From contig NZ_JSWG01000008.1 in NCBI RefSeq assembly GCF_000797465.1, positions 124,001-188,000 on the forward strand: a stretch of DNA of 64,000 bases, in the 5' to 3' direction. Each line of letters begins with the position of its first letter. The stretch's first letter is position 1. A program made the position numbers and the translations under genes. Source of the DNA: Psychroserpens jangbogonensis (GTDB lineage Bacteria > Bacteroidota > Bacteroidia > Flavobacteriales > Flavobacteriaceae). Of the stretch, positions 1-6,900 are shown piece by piece. The notes beneath the pieces are model-generated. The model searched no databases. It had not been told where the DNA came from and saw nothing but the letters and a program-made list of their open reading frames with translations.

Positions 1-1
1 A

Positions 2-328
2 CCATTAAAACGTTTAGCAGAACTCTACAACTCGAATATTAAAATTGTTCATATTAACGAAGAGAATAATTTAACAGAGGAACAAGGCTACAATCTCACC
101 AAGCTAAAAGACGACTTAGAAGATTATACTCTTAGCTTCCATTGGATGCCAGACTACGATAATAAAGAACAAGTCATTAAGGATTTTATTGAAGAACTCA
201 ATATTAATATTTTGGTAATGATAAACTACAACCATAGTTTTATTGAAAGCATCGTTAACGAACCAGTTATCAAAAACATAGGATTTCAACCAACAGTTCC
301 ATTTCTAGTTATTCCTTGTTTGAGCTGA
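2..328 (+). CDS. Universal stress protein (UspA family), C-terminal fragment
   Basis: The reading frame is already open at the left edge, so the gene is 5'-truncated by the window; 108 residues are visible before TGA at 326-328. The fragment alternates strands and helices (IKIVHINEENN, then NILVMINYNHSFIESI, then VPFLVIPCL), which fits the second UspA domain of the two-domain stress proteins common in Flavobacteriaceae. The end 'VPFLVIP' is the usual last strand of the fold. A methionine at 146 lies inside the domain and is not a start. The stop codon overlaps a palindromic site (325-341) placed ahead of the next gene. Family assignment is by pattern only. Confidence 0.75.
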   Translation, partial: PLKRLAELYNSNIKIVHINEENNLTEEQGYNLTKLKDDLEDYTLSFHWMPDYDNKEQVIKDFIEELNINILVMINYNHSFIESIVNEPVIKNIGFQPTVPFLVIPCLS

Positions 329-341
329 TGGATATCATTTC
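325..341 (+). promoter_or_regulatory. Palindromic CRP/FNR-like site 1
   Basis: CTGATGGATATCATTTC contains TGAT-N4-ATCA. A copy differing at one base occurs at 3133-3149, also ahead of stress genes. TGAT-N4-ATCA resembles the TTGAT-N4-ATCAA site of the CRP/FNR family. The centre (331.5) is about 42 bp before a TSS inferred from a weak -7-like TAATTTTA at 361-368. Binding is inferred. Confidence 0.5.
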
Positions 342-393
342 CTTTTAGAAGGCTAGACTTTAATTTTATGCTAATAAGTTAAACAGATATAAA

Positions 394-801
394 ATGAGAC
401 AGACAGGCATTTGGATTGATAGAGACAAAGCACATATTGTAACTATTGAAAACGGAGTAGAAAGATTAAACACAATTACATCTAACATGGACCATTTTAA
501 ACCACATGGTGGTTCTGGAACACGATTAAAAGGTGGTCCACAAAATGTTGTCCAAGACAGTAAATATTTAGAACGTGAGAAACATCAATTAAAACAATAT
601 TATACTGTTATCGCTACTCAAATTAAAGACACAGATGAATTAGTGATTTTTGGACCAGCAGACACTAATGAAAAATTAAGCAAAGAATTACACGAAAACT
701 ATAGCAGTTTAAGCAAAAAAATAAAAGATGTAAAAAAAGCTGATAGCATGACAGACAATCAAGTTAAGGCTTTGGTAAGAGACTTCTATGAGTTGAATTA
801 A
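394..801 (+). CDS. Small stress-cluster protein resembling bacterial eRF1-like / Host_attach proteins
   Basis: 135 residues, soluble, no signal peptide or membrane segment. The N-terminus (GIWIDRDKAHIVTIENG) and the middle (YYTVIATQIKDTDELVIFGPADTNEKL) have the strand-helix pattern of the RNase H-like core of bacterial relatives of release factor eRF1 (baeRF, Host_attach). Members of that group are proposed to act in ribosome rescue; this protein is short and lacks an obvious GGQ motif, so any role is inference. The ATG lies 56 nt after the palindromic site at 325-341, and a strong terminator follows at 832-870, suggesting its own short transcript. It could equally be an uncharacterised conserved family. 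Confidence 0.55.
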   Translation: MRQTGIWIDRDKAHIVTIENGVERLNTITSNMDHFKPHGGSGTRLKGGPQNVVQDSKYLEREKHQLKQYYTVIATQIKDTDELVIFGPADTNEKLSKELHENYSSLSKKIKDVKKADSMTDNQVKALVRDFYELN

Positions 802-831
802 ATTTCGACAATTTACTTAGTTAGTGAAGTG

Positions 832-870
832 AAACTGCCATTATCGATTTTGATTTTGGCAGTTTTTTTT
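832..870 (+). terminator. Intrinsic terminator after the eRF1-like gene
   Basis: Inverted repeat AAACTGCCA (832-840) and TGGCAGTTT (857-865), with the right arm running into eight consecutive Ts. It separates the 394-801 gene from the nuclease gene at 883. Confidence 0.85.
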
Positions 871-882
871 AAAACATAAACA

Positions 883-1722
883 ATGAAAAATACAGACTTA
901 GAGATAACCAAATCATCTGGTGAGAAAGTGAAGTTTTCATTAGATAAGTTGCGCACATCATTAAAACGAACTGGAGCAGAGAAAGTGACTATAGACCAAA
1001 TAATAGATAATGTTCGTGATGAATTATATCAAGGAATATCTACGAAAGAAATTTATAATAGAGCCTTTGCACTTCTCAAAAAGAAGAAAAGCTATTTAGC
1101 TTCAAAATACAAACTAAAAAAAGCCATCTATGAGTTAGGACCTACTGGGTTTCCGTTTGAACGCTTTGTAAGTGCAATTCTAAAATATTCAGGATACAAA
1201 ACTGAAGTTGGTAAAATTTTACAAGGTAAATGTGTAAAGCATGAAGTTGATGTTATTGCCCATAAAAAAAACGAAACCACAATTATAGAATGTAAGTTTC
1301 ATAGTGATCAAGGTCTTAATTGCAATGTCAAAATTCCACTATACATTAACTCGCGATATCAAGATGTAAAAACCCATTGGGACGCCAATCCAAAAAATGA
1401 TACCATTCTCACTAAAGGTTGGTTAGTAACCAATACAAGGTTTACTGAAGATGCATTGCGATATGGTAATTGCTGTGGTCTTTATTTATTAAGTTGGGAT
1501 TACCCTAAAGGCGATGGCTTAAAGGATAGAATTGATCGATTAGGACTATATCCAATAACCGTGTCAACACAACTTACCAACAGAGAAAAACAATTTTTAT
1601 TAAGCAGAAATATTGTTTTATGCAGAGAGTTAATAGGAGATGTTTTCTATCTCGATCATTTAGGTATTTCTGAAATAAGAAAAGAGAAAATATTAAATGA
1701 AATTTCTCAATTATGTCGCTAA
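883..1722 (+). CDS. ATP-cone domain fused to a PD-(D/E)xK restriction-type endonuclease
   Basis: 279 residues. Residues 5-90 look like an ATP-cone, the nucleotide-sensing domain of ribonucleotide reductases and NrdR (ITKSSGEKVKFSLDKLRTSL, then the conserved STKEIYNRAFALL region). Residues 90-200 look like an Mrr-type nuclease: FERFVSAILKYSGYKTEV, then D123 in HEVDVIAHKKN and E136-C-K138, the D...ExK catalytic signature. The C-terminus (LDHLGISEIRKEKILNEI) resembles a helix-hairpin-helix. No methylase is nearby, so it is not an ordinary restriction enzyme. It may be a nucleotide-gated nuclease; substrate unknown. The next gene starts 13 nt downstream, indicating co-transcription. Confidence 0.75.
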   Translation: MKNTDLEITKSSGEKVKFSLDKLRTSLKRTGAEKVTIDQIIDNVRDELYQGISTKEIYNRAFALLKKKKSYLASKYKLKKAIYELGPTGFPFERFVSAILKYSGYKTEVGKILQGKCVKHEVDVIAHKKNETTIIECKFHSDQGLNCNVKIPLYINSRYQDVKTHWDANPKNDTILTKGWLVTNTRFTEDALRYGNCCGLYLLSWDYPKGDGLKDRIDRLGLYPITVSTQLTNREKQFLLSRNIVLCRELIGDVFYLDHLGISEIRKEKILNEISQLCR

Positions 1723-1735
1723 ATATATAATCAAC

Positions 1736-3109
1736 ATGGAAAAATTTGCGAAAATCACGTTTTTAGGAGCTTCAGGAGTTGTTACAGGATCTAAATTTCT
1801 GATAGAAACTTCAGAAAAGAATATATTAGTTGATTGTGGTATGTTTCAAGGTTTGAAAGAACTTCGAGAATTAAATTGGGACAATTTGCCTATTGATGTC
1901 GAAACCATAGACATCGTTTTACTTACTCATGGCCATTTAGATCATGTTGGGTATTTACCACGTTTACTAAAACAAGGCTTTAAAGGGAAAATTAAAGGAA
2001 CTGCTCCAACACTAGCAATCGCTGAGATAATCCTTAAAGATAGTGCCAAAATACACGAAGAAGAAGCAGAAAAAGCTAATAAAGAAAAGTATACTAAACA
2101 TAGTCCTGCACTTCCCTTCTACACCATTATCGATGCTGAGAAAACAATACGACAGTTTGAAGTAGAGATTGAAGATAAATGGATTTCATTATCAGAAAAC
2201 ATATCTTATCGTTTTCAGTATAATGGACATATTATTGGAGCTACATTCATAGAAATTGATATCAATGGTAAACGATTTGTGTTTTCTGGAGATATTGGTA
2301 GAACTGATGATTATTTATTGAATGATCCAAAAACACCAGAATGGGCAGATTTTTTATTCATTGAGAGCACCTATGGCAATAAACTACATCCTGAAGAAAA
2401 TATAGAAGACATTCTAACTACAATTATCCACGAAACCATTCATAAAAAAGGGAATCTTATTATTCCGAGTTTTGCTGTTGAACGGCTGCAAACACTCATG
2501 TACATCTTATGGAAATTATATAAGAAAAATAAGATTCCAAATATTCCAATTTTCATAGATAGCCCAATGGGAAATAATGTTTTAGAAGTATTTAATCGAT
2601 TTCCAAAATGGCATAAACTATCCACACAAGAATACAATGCGATGTGCAACCATGTAAACATTGTACAGTCTTATAGAGAAACATGGGAAACCATTGATGA
2701 TAAAAGATCTAAAATTGTCATCGCCGGAAGCGGTATGGTTACTGGTGGCCGCGTACTAACATATTTAAAGCAACTCATAGACGAACCTTCAACAACCGTT
2801 TTATTAGTTGGCTATCAAGCTGAAGGCACACGAGGACGACAATTGCAAGATGGCGCTCATGAAATAAAGTTTTTCGGAAAATATTATCCTGTAAAAGCAA
2901 CAATTAAAAATATTGAAAGTCTTTCTGCTCATGCCGATCAAGAAGATCTGCTCAACTGGATTAAAACCATTAAAAATATTCCTGAAAACGTGTATTTAAT
3001 TCATGGTGAACCTACAGCTTTAGATGCGTTTAGAGTAAAAATTAAAGATACTTATAATTGGAATGTAATCATTCCCAAATTAACAGATATAGAGGAGGTA
3101 ATTCTTTGA
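1736..3109 (+). CDS. MBL-fold beta-CASP ribonuclease
   Basis: 457 residues starting MEKFAKITFLGASGVVTGSK. The ATG at 1736 is preferred over the in-frame ATG at 1697, which would overlap the previous gene and add 13 residues before the typical family start. Metal-binding HGHLDH (about residues 65-70) is the MBL motif II; later motifs are FSGDIGR, FIESTYGNKLH, GSGMVTGGRVLTYLK and SLSAHADQEDLL, with a final IHGEP, which together define the beta-CASP (CPSF73-like) RNase family. Expected role: RNA cleavage or exonucleolytic decay in the cytoplasm. It lies 13 nt after the ATP-cone nuclease, so the two are probably one operon. Confidence 0.9.
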   Translation: MEKFAKITFLGASGVVTGSKFLIETSEKNILVDCGMFQGLKELRELNWDNLPIDVETIDIVLLTHGHLDHVGYLPRLLKQGFKGKIKGTAPTLAIAEIILKDSAKIHEEEAEKANKEKYTKHSPALPFYTIIDAEKTIRQFEVEIEDKWISLSENISYRFQYNGHIIGATFIEIDINGKRFVFSGDIGRTDDYLLNDPKTPEWADFLFIESTYGNKLHPEENIEDILTTIIHETIHKKGNLIIPSFAVERLQTLMYILWKLYKKNKIPNIPIFIDSPMGNNVLEVFNRFPKWHKLSTQEYNAMCNHVNIVQSYRETWETIDDKRSKIVIAGSGMVTGGRVLTYLKQLIDEPSTTVLLVGYQAEGTRGRQLQDGAHEIKFFGKYYPVKATIKNIESLSAHADQEDLLNWIKTIKNIPENVYLIHGEPTALDAFRVKIKDTYNWNVIIPKLTDIEEVIL

Positions 3110-3132
3110 TCCTACTAAAATAATAGATCAAA

Positions 3133-3149
3133 CTGATTGATATCATTTC
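3133..3149 (+). promoter_or_regulatory. Palindromic CRP/FNR-like site 2
   Basis: CTGATTGATATCATTTC differs from the site at 325-341 at one position and contains TGAT-N4-ATCA. It lies 66 bp before the hsp20 start codon, in an intergenic region without another gene. Near-identity of 17 bp with the same placement suggests one regulator for both halves of the stress cluster; the regulator is not in this window. Confidence 0.5.
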
Positions 3150-3214
3150 GAAAGATATAATTCATGAGTACATTAGTAATTGACAATTAAGTTTAACTCT
3201 TAAATATAAAAATT

Positions 3215-3667
3215 ATGTCACTTATTAAATTTAACAACGGAAACAGATTATCCCCTTCGTGGGCAAATGACAGTTTAAAAAACTTTTTAAGTAGCGATGA
3301 TTTTTTCAATCATGACTTTTTAGAAGAAGACAGTTTGATGCCTGCAATGAACGTCAAAGAACACAATCAAGACTTTGAAATTGAATTTGCAGCTCCTGGT
3401 TTTTCAAAAAAGGATTTTGAAGTTACCATCGAAGACAACACCCTCAAAGTGTGTGGAGAAAAGAAAAAAGAGACTGAAGAAAAGGATGAAGGTTACAATC
3501 TTAAAGAGTTTAGTTACAATTCATTTAAAAGAACTTTAAAACTTCCTAAATCTGTTAACACAGACCAAGATGTAAAAGCTACATACAAAAATGGGATTCT
3601 TAAGTTAAATCTTCAAAAGAAAGAAGAAGCAAAAGAACAACCTAAAAAAGTAATTGAAGTTTTGTAA
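3215..3667 (+). CDS. Small heat-shock protein, Hsp20/alpha-crystallin family
   Basis: 150 residues, usual length for the family. The alpha-crystallin domain spans about residues 42-135: PAMNVKEHNQDFEIEFAAPG, then KKDFEVTIEDNTLKVCGEKK, and the A-x-x-x-N-G-I-L signature (ATYKNGILKLNL). The C-terminal IEVL is a short I-x-V/I-type anchor used for oligomer assembly. It acts as an ATP-independent holdase in the cytoplasm. The gene follows palindromic site 2 by 66 bp and is followed by a long hairpin at 3675-3713. Its neighbours (UspA, RNase, nuclease) suit stress induction. Confidence 0.95.
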   Translation: MSLIKFNNGNRLSPSWANDSLKNFLSSDDFFNHDFLEEDSLMPAMNVKEHNQDFEIEFAAPGFSKKDFEVTIEDNTLKVCGEKKKETEEKDEGYNLKEFSYNSFKRTLKLPKSVNTDQDVKATYKNGILKLNLQKKEEAKEQPKKVIEVL

Positions 3668-3674
3668 TAATCAC

Positions 3675-3713
3675 GAAAGCAGATTGTAGTTTGAGGGACT
3701 ACTTTCTGCTTTC
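3675..3713 (+). other. Long intergenic hairpin after hsp20
   Basis: Outer arms GAAAGCAGA (3675-3683) and TCTGCTTTC (3705-3713), inner arms GTAGT (3686-3690) and ACTAC (3698-3702). There is no T-tract, so it is a poor intrinsic terminator; it may protect the hsp20 mRNA 3' end or control the gene starting 17 nt downstream. Confidence 0.6.
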
Positions 3714-3730
3714 TCATAAAAATTTACGTC

Positions 3731-4180
3731 ATGACAACAACAAAAACATACGCTCATTATGTAGAATGGTTAAATTCAGACCAAATGCATTATGCTTCCA
3801 AAGAATGGCTTTCAGAATTAAGATTTATAAGAGATGAACATCACTTTTTTGAAGACCTCATAACCACATTTACATCGCTAATAATAGAAACTGGGAAATT
3901 TTCAGATACCAAAGAAATTATTGATGCCATAAACAGATCTCATAAGCGAACTAATTTACTTATTGAAGTCGTAAAGACACATCAAAATGATCTTCAAATA
4001 ATGGTTGATGGAATAGATCAGTTAGAACAAGAAAAAGCTTACACCCAAGAGCATAGAGTTTTAATAATTACGATCGCTGACTTCTTAAAAGAATACAAAT
4101 CATTGAAATTGCAACTCTTCGACATCATAAAAAACATTAAAAAAGAAGAGAAGCAAAAGCATCTAATTGATAAAAAATAA
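3731..4180 (+). CDS. Hypothetical all-helical protein of the stress cluster
   Basis: 149 residues, not recognised. It is predicted by eye to be nearly all alpha-helical, charged, without signal peptide or membrane segments: long amphipathic stretches run from residue 18 to about 75 (EWLSELRFIRDEHHFFEDL) and again from about 90 to 140, ending in a very basic tail (KKEEKQKHLIDKK). A four-helix-bundle or coiled-coil arrangement is likely. It sits 63 nt after hsp20, separated by a hairpin, and ends 16 nt before the lipoprotein gene, so it probably belongs to the same transcript. No function is claimed. Confidence 0.7.
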   Translation: MTTTKTYAHYVEWLNSDQMHYASKEWLSELRFIRDEHHFFEDLITTFTSLIIETGKFSDTKEIIDAINRSHKRTNLLIEVVKTHQNDLQIMVDGIDQLEQEKAYTQEHRVLIITIADFLKEYKSLKLQLFDIIKNIKKEEKQKHLIDKK

Positions 4181-4196
4181 CTCAAATAAAATTGTT

Positions 4197-4886
4197 ATGA
4201 AAAAATCACTCCTAATAATAGTCTTCCTCTTTTTGATTAGTTGTTCTTCAACTCAATTAGTTGAAAGCTGGAAAAATCCAGACATTGATAATTATGAACC
4301 CTATAAAGTGTTCGTTGTTGGATTAACGTCTGATATCGATGCAAGACAGCAATTTGAAAAAAAACTTAAAGATGAGTTAGAGCATAGAGGGTATGAAGCT
4401 GTTATGAGTATAAATGTATTAGATGATGCTCAAAAAAATGATAAAATGTCGGAAACAGAATTAAATGCATTAGAAAACAAGTTAATTTTAGAAGGCTTTG
4501 ACACAGTTCTATTGACTAAGATTGTTGGAGTTGAAGAAAAAATTAATTACAAAAAAAACTACGATGACTACGAAGAGACTTTCCGAAGATTTAAGGAAGA
4601 ATATTTAATGTATCAGGATGTTTTTTATAATCCCGAATATTATGAAGAGTATAATATATACAAAGCAGAAACCTCAATGTATTGCATTTGCCCTACAAAG
4701 GACAGAGAACTTATTTGGAAAGGCTACATTAATATTACCGATCCTCAATCACAATCAATAGGAAAAACTGTAAATGATTATGTGAGGTTGGCCATTGTTG
4801 TTCTAGAAGAAGAACTATTGATTGGACCAGTCGTTATTAAAAACGAGGAAACTACTGAAGGAACAGTTCAAATTTTGTTCGATTAA
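4197..4886 (+). CDS. Putative periplasmic lipoprotein, DUF4136-like
   Basis: 229 residues. The ATG at 4197 gives a textbook lipoprotein signal (MKKSLLIIVFLFLISCSS, lipobox LISC); the ATG at 4167 would add ten polar residues and overlap the previous gene. After the acylated Cys comes SSTQLVESWKNPD, then a strand-rich domain (YKVFVVGLTSDIDARQQFEKKL; a Tyr/Glu-rich insertion around residues 118-160). The order resembles DUF4136-type lipoproteins of Bacteroidota, with a moderate degree of doubt. Located in the envelope facing the periplasm; role unknown. A bidirectional terminator follows directly. Confidence 0.7.
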   Translation: MKKSLLIIVFLFLISCSSTQLVESWKNPDIDNYEPYKVFVVGLTSDIDARQQFEKKLKDELEHRGYEAVMSINVLDDAQKNDKMSETELNALENKLILEGFDTVLLTKIVGVEEKINYKKNYDDYEETFRRFKEEYLMYQDVFYNPEYYEEYNIYKAETSMYCICPTKDRELIWKGYINITDPQSQSIGKTVNDYVRLAIVVLEEELLIGPVVIKNEETTEGTVQILFD

Positions 4887-4891
4887 CTCCA

Positions 4892-4923
4892 CAAAAAAAC
4901 CGCTCGATATGAGCGGTTTTTAT
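4892..4923. terminator. Bidirectional terminator between convergent genes
   Basis: ACCGCTC (4899-4905), loop GATAT, GAGCGGT (4911-4917), with an A-run to the left and a T-run to the right. It can end both the plus-strand stress cluster and the minus-strand gene at 4943-5710. Confidence 0.9.
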
Positions 4924-4942
4924 TATTTTAACTTATGTAAGA

Positions 4943-5710
4943 TTAATCTCCACTTAGGTGTTTATTATACTCCCAAATTTCATCCCATCTGTTAGTAAAT
5001 GTATCATCCAATGTATCAAGAAACGTTTCCCACGATTTTTCGCCATATAACTTTTCATAAGCGGCTTTAAAATTTCTATCTTCATCCATCTCTGCCCAGT
5101 TTTTCATAAAACCAACTGTAGCTACATGTCTTCCTAAATCACCTTGTAAAAAAGCATTGTAGTATAAACCCCAAGGATTTTCACCTGGTAATGACTTGAT
5201 AGTTTTACTTACTTGTTCGAATACTTGATCCATTGTATAATCATGGTCATCAGAGATTTCAAAGTATCTAATATACATTAGAGGATATAAGTTATCTGGC
5301 CCTAACATACTTGTGTTTGATTTTTTATCATCTTGAGACCAATATTCAATAGTATGAATCTTTTTAATGTACGGCATCACATTATCACGCCAATCAGCAT
5401 CATGACCATTTGCTCCAGGACGAGAATCATTGTGCTTAAGCATCATTGACCCCATTTGCCAAACCATTTTACCAGCATTTGGGCCAGTACTAATATTGTA
5501 AACTGTAGCCTTATAAGGTCCTTCCTTATGATACGTTTCATTGTGCTTGCGCATGTTATCACTAAACGTTTTTAATTGTGTATAATCAGCAGTAAACATC
5601 ATGTTTTCCCACATGTTATAATCTTCAGATTCTTCTTGGGCATTTGCTGGATTTGAAAACGCAAATACCATAGCTAGCATCATTAGAGATGCAATTGATT
5701 TTTTCAACAT
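4943..5710 (-). CDS. Secreted protein of unknown function
   Basis: 255 residues with a Sec signal peptide (MLKKSIASLMMLAMVFAFSNPANAQ, likely cleaved after ANA). The mature part is acidic and rich in Trp, Tyr and Met: YNMWENMMFTADYTQL, then GPYKATVYNISTGPNAGKMV, and a second half with a similar pattern (YPLMYIRYFEISDDHDYTMD ... GRHVATVGFMKNWAEMDED), suggesting two related ferredoxin-like (dimeric alpha-beta barrel) halves. No catalytic motif recognised. It is monocistronic, ending at the bidirectional terminator; the 246 bp upstream contain no gene. Confidence 0.75.
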   Translation of the reverse strand: MLKKSIASLMMLAMVFAFSNPANAQEESEDYNMWENMMFTADYTQLKTFSDNMRKHNETYHKEGPYKATVYNISTGPNAGKMVWQMGSMMLKHNDSRPGANGHDADWRDNVMPYIKKIHTIEYWSQDDKKSNTSMLGPDNLYPLMYIRYFEISDDHDYTMDQVFEQVSKTIKSLPGENPWGLYYNAFLQGDLGRHVATVGFMKNWAEMDEDRNFKAAYEKLYGEKSWETFLDTLDDTFTNRWDEIWEYNKHLSGD

Positions 5711-5956
5711 AATTTATAGTTTTTGTTGGTTAGATTAGCGCTCTGTAAACTTTTAAGCACTGTATTAATTTAAAAATTGAAATAGCATATAATAAATAGA
5801 GTTATAAACTCTTATTTAAGATAAAGATCAGATTTGAAGACAAAGTAAATATATACTAGAACAATCCTAAAACCAACTGACTTAGGACGAAACCAACAAA
5901 ATAGTGTACAGAGGTTCGTTTATACTTACCGAAGCGAATTTTAATCAATTAGTAGG

Positions 5957-6829
5957 TTACTGTATTGGTTTGAAGTAAACTCTTGCGTTATTGAAATCTA
6001 TAATCCAATTGAATTCTTTGAGCACTGTTCCGCCCAAAATAGCTGTAAAATCAGTGCTTGCTGGAGTCAAATTAAAGTTAACTTGTAAATTTTCAATGGT
6101 GCTTTTTCACAGCATCACTTTAGGAATAATAACTTGATTAGACTTAATTACCGTTCCATCAGTGCCAGAAGATTGGCTATTTCGCTTTGTTTCATATTGA
6201 TTCGCTAATTCAAATTTCGAAACGATTTTATGATACACAATTAGGATTCCATTAAATCCAGTATCAATCATAACAGGAAACACTACAGATTCGTCATCTT
6301 TGAAGATTGTAAAATCTATGAATGGGACTTCACCTGTCATTGTCATTTTTACGTTTTCATATTTATCGATACTGTTAATCGTTTTTTTAGATCCATGCAA
6401 TACTAGTTTTTGAAGTTCATAATTGATTTCAACTAAATAGTCCTCAAAAAAAGGATAACCAATAACACCATCAAAAACATATGAATTTGGATAAGCAATA
6501 GCAATCAATTCTTCATTCCTTCGTTCAAACTTACCTATATGTAAGTCATTAGAAGAACTCACTCTTTGATTGGTCACGCCATTTGCACCTGTGTTTTCAG
6601 TACTACTATCAAACTCCAAATTAAGTTTAGAATCTGTTTTGGTAGTATTCACAACCATAGCATTAGCTCCAGTATCAAAAATAAAATCTAAGGGTTCTGA
6701 ATCATTTATGGTTGCCTTAATATAAATCCTGTTATCGTTCCCTAACTTAAATGGAATAGAGTCTTGAGCTTCGACAAGAGTGATTGAAAAGTAAAATATT
6801 ATAAGAAAAAGTTTAAAAAATGTTTTCAT
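5957..6829 (-). pseudogene. Retropepsin-like aspartyl protease gene with in-frame TGA
   Basis: The first 240 codons encode a signal peptide (about 1-21) and two aspartyl protease lobes with catalytic motifs FDTGAN (D52) and MIDTGFNG (D189). The frame stops at TGA (6107-6109), right after VIIPKVML. The same frame continues with 49 sense codons to TAA at 5957-5959 and reads TAILGGTVLKEFNWIIDF, then NNARVYFKPIQ, which is the normal C-terminal strand (ILG...FN...DF) of this family. The nonsense codon therefore cuts about 17% off a roughly 290-residue protein. It could be a recent mutation, a sequencing error or, less likely, readthrough. Both active-site Asp residues are retained. Confidence 0.8.
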
Positions 6830-6836
6830 TCAATTT

Positions 6837-6870
6837 CAAAAATAGCAATTATACTATTTGAAAAGTACAA
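6837..6870 (-). promoter_or_regulatory. Promoter for the aspartyl protease gene
   Basis: On the minus strand TATTTTTG (6837-6844) matches TAnnTTTG; TTG (6868-6870) lies 23 bp upstream. The predicted TSS is within a few bases of the ATG at 6829, implying an almost leaderless mRNA. Confidence 0.4.
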
Positions 6871-6900
6871 CTTTTATTTTTGCATAAAATTGTGTTTACA

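Noticed and set aside
5711-5956. Hidden gene between the secreted protein and the protease pseudogene
   Set aside because: No frame of useful length with protein-like composition; only a short GAGTT/AACTC hairpin and two AAACCAAC copies were seen.
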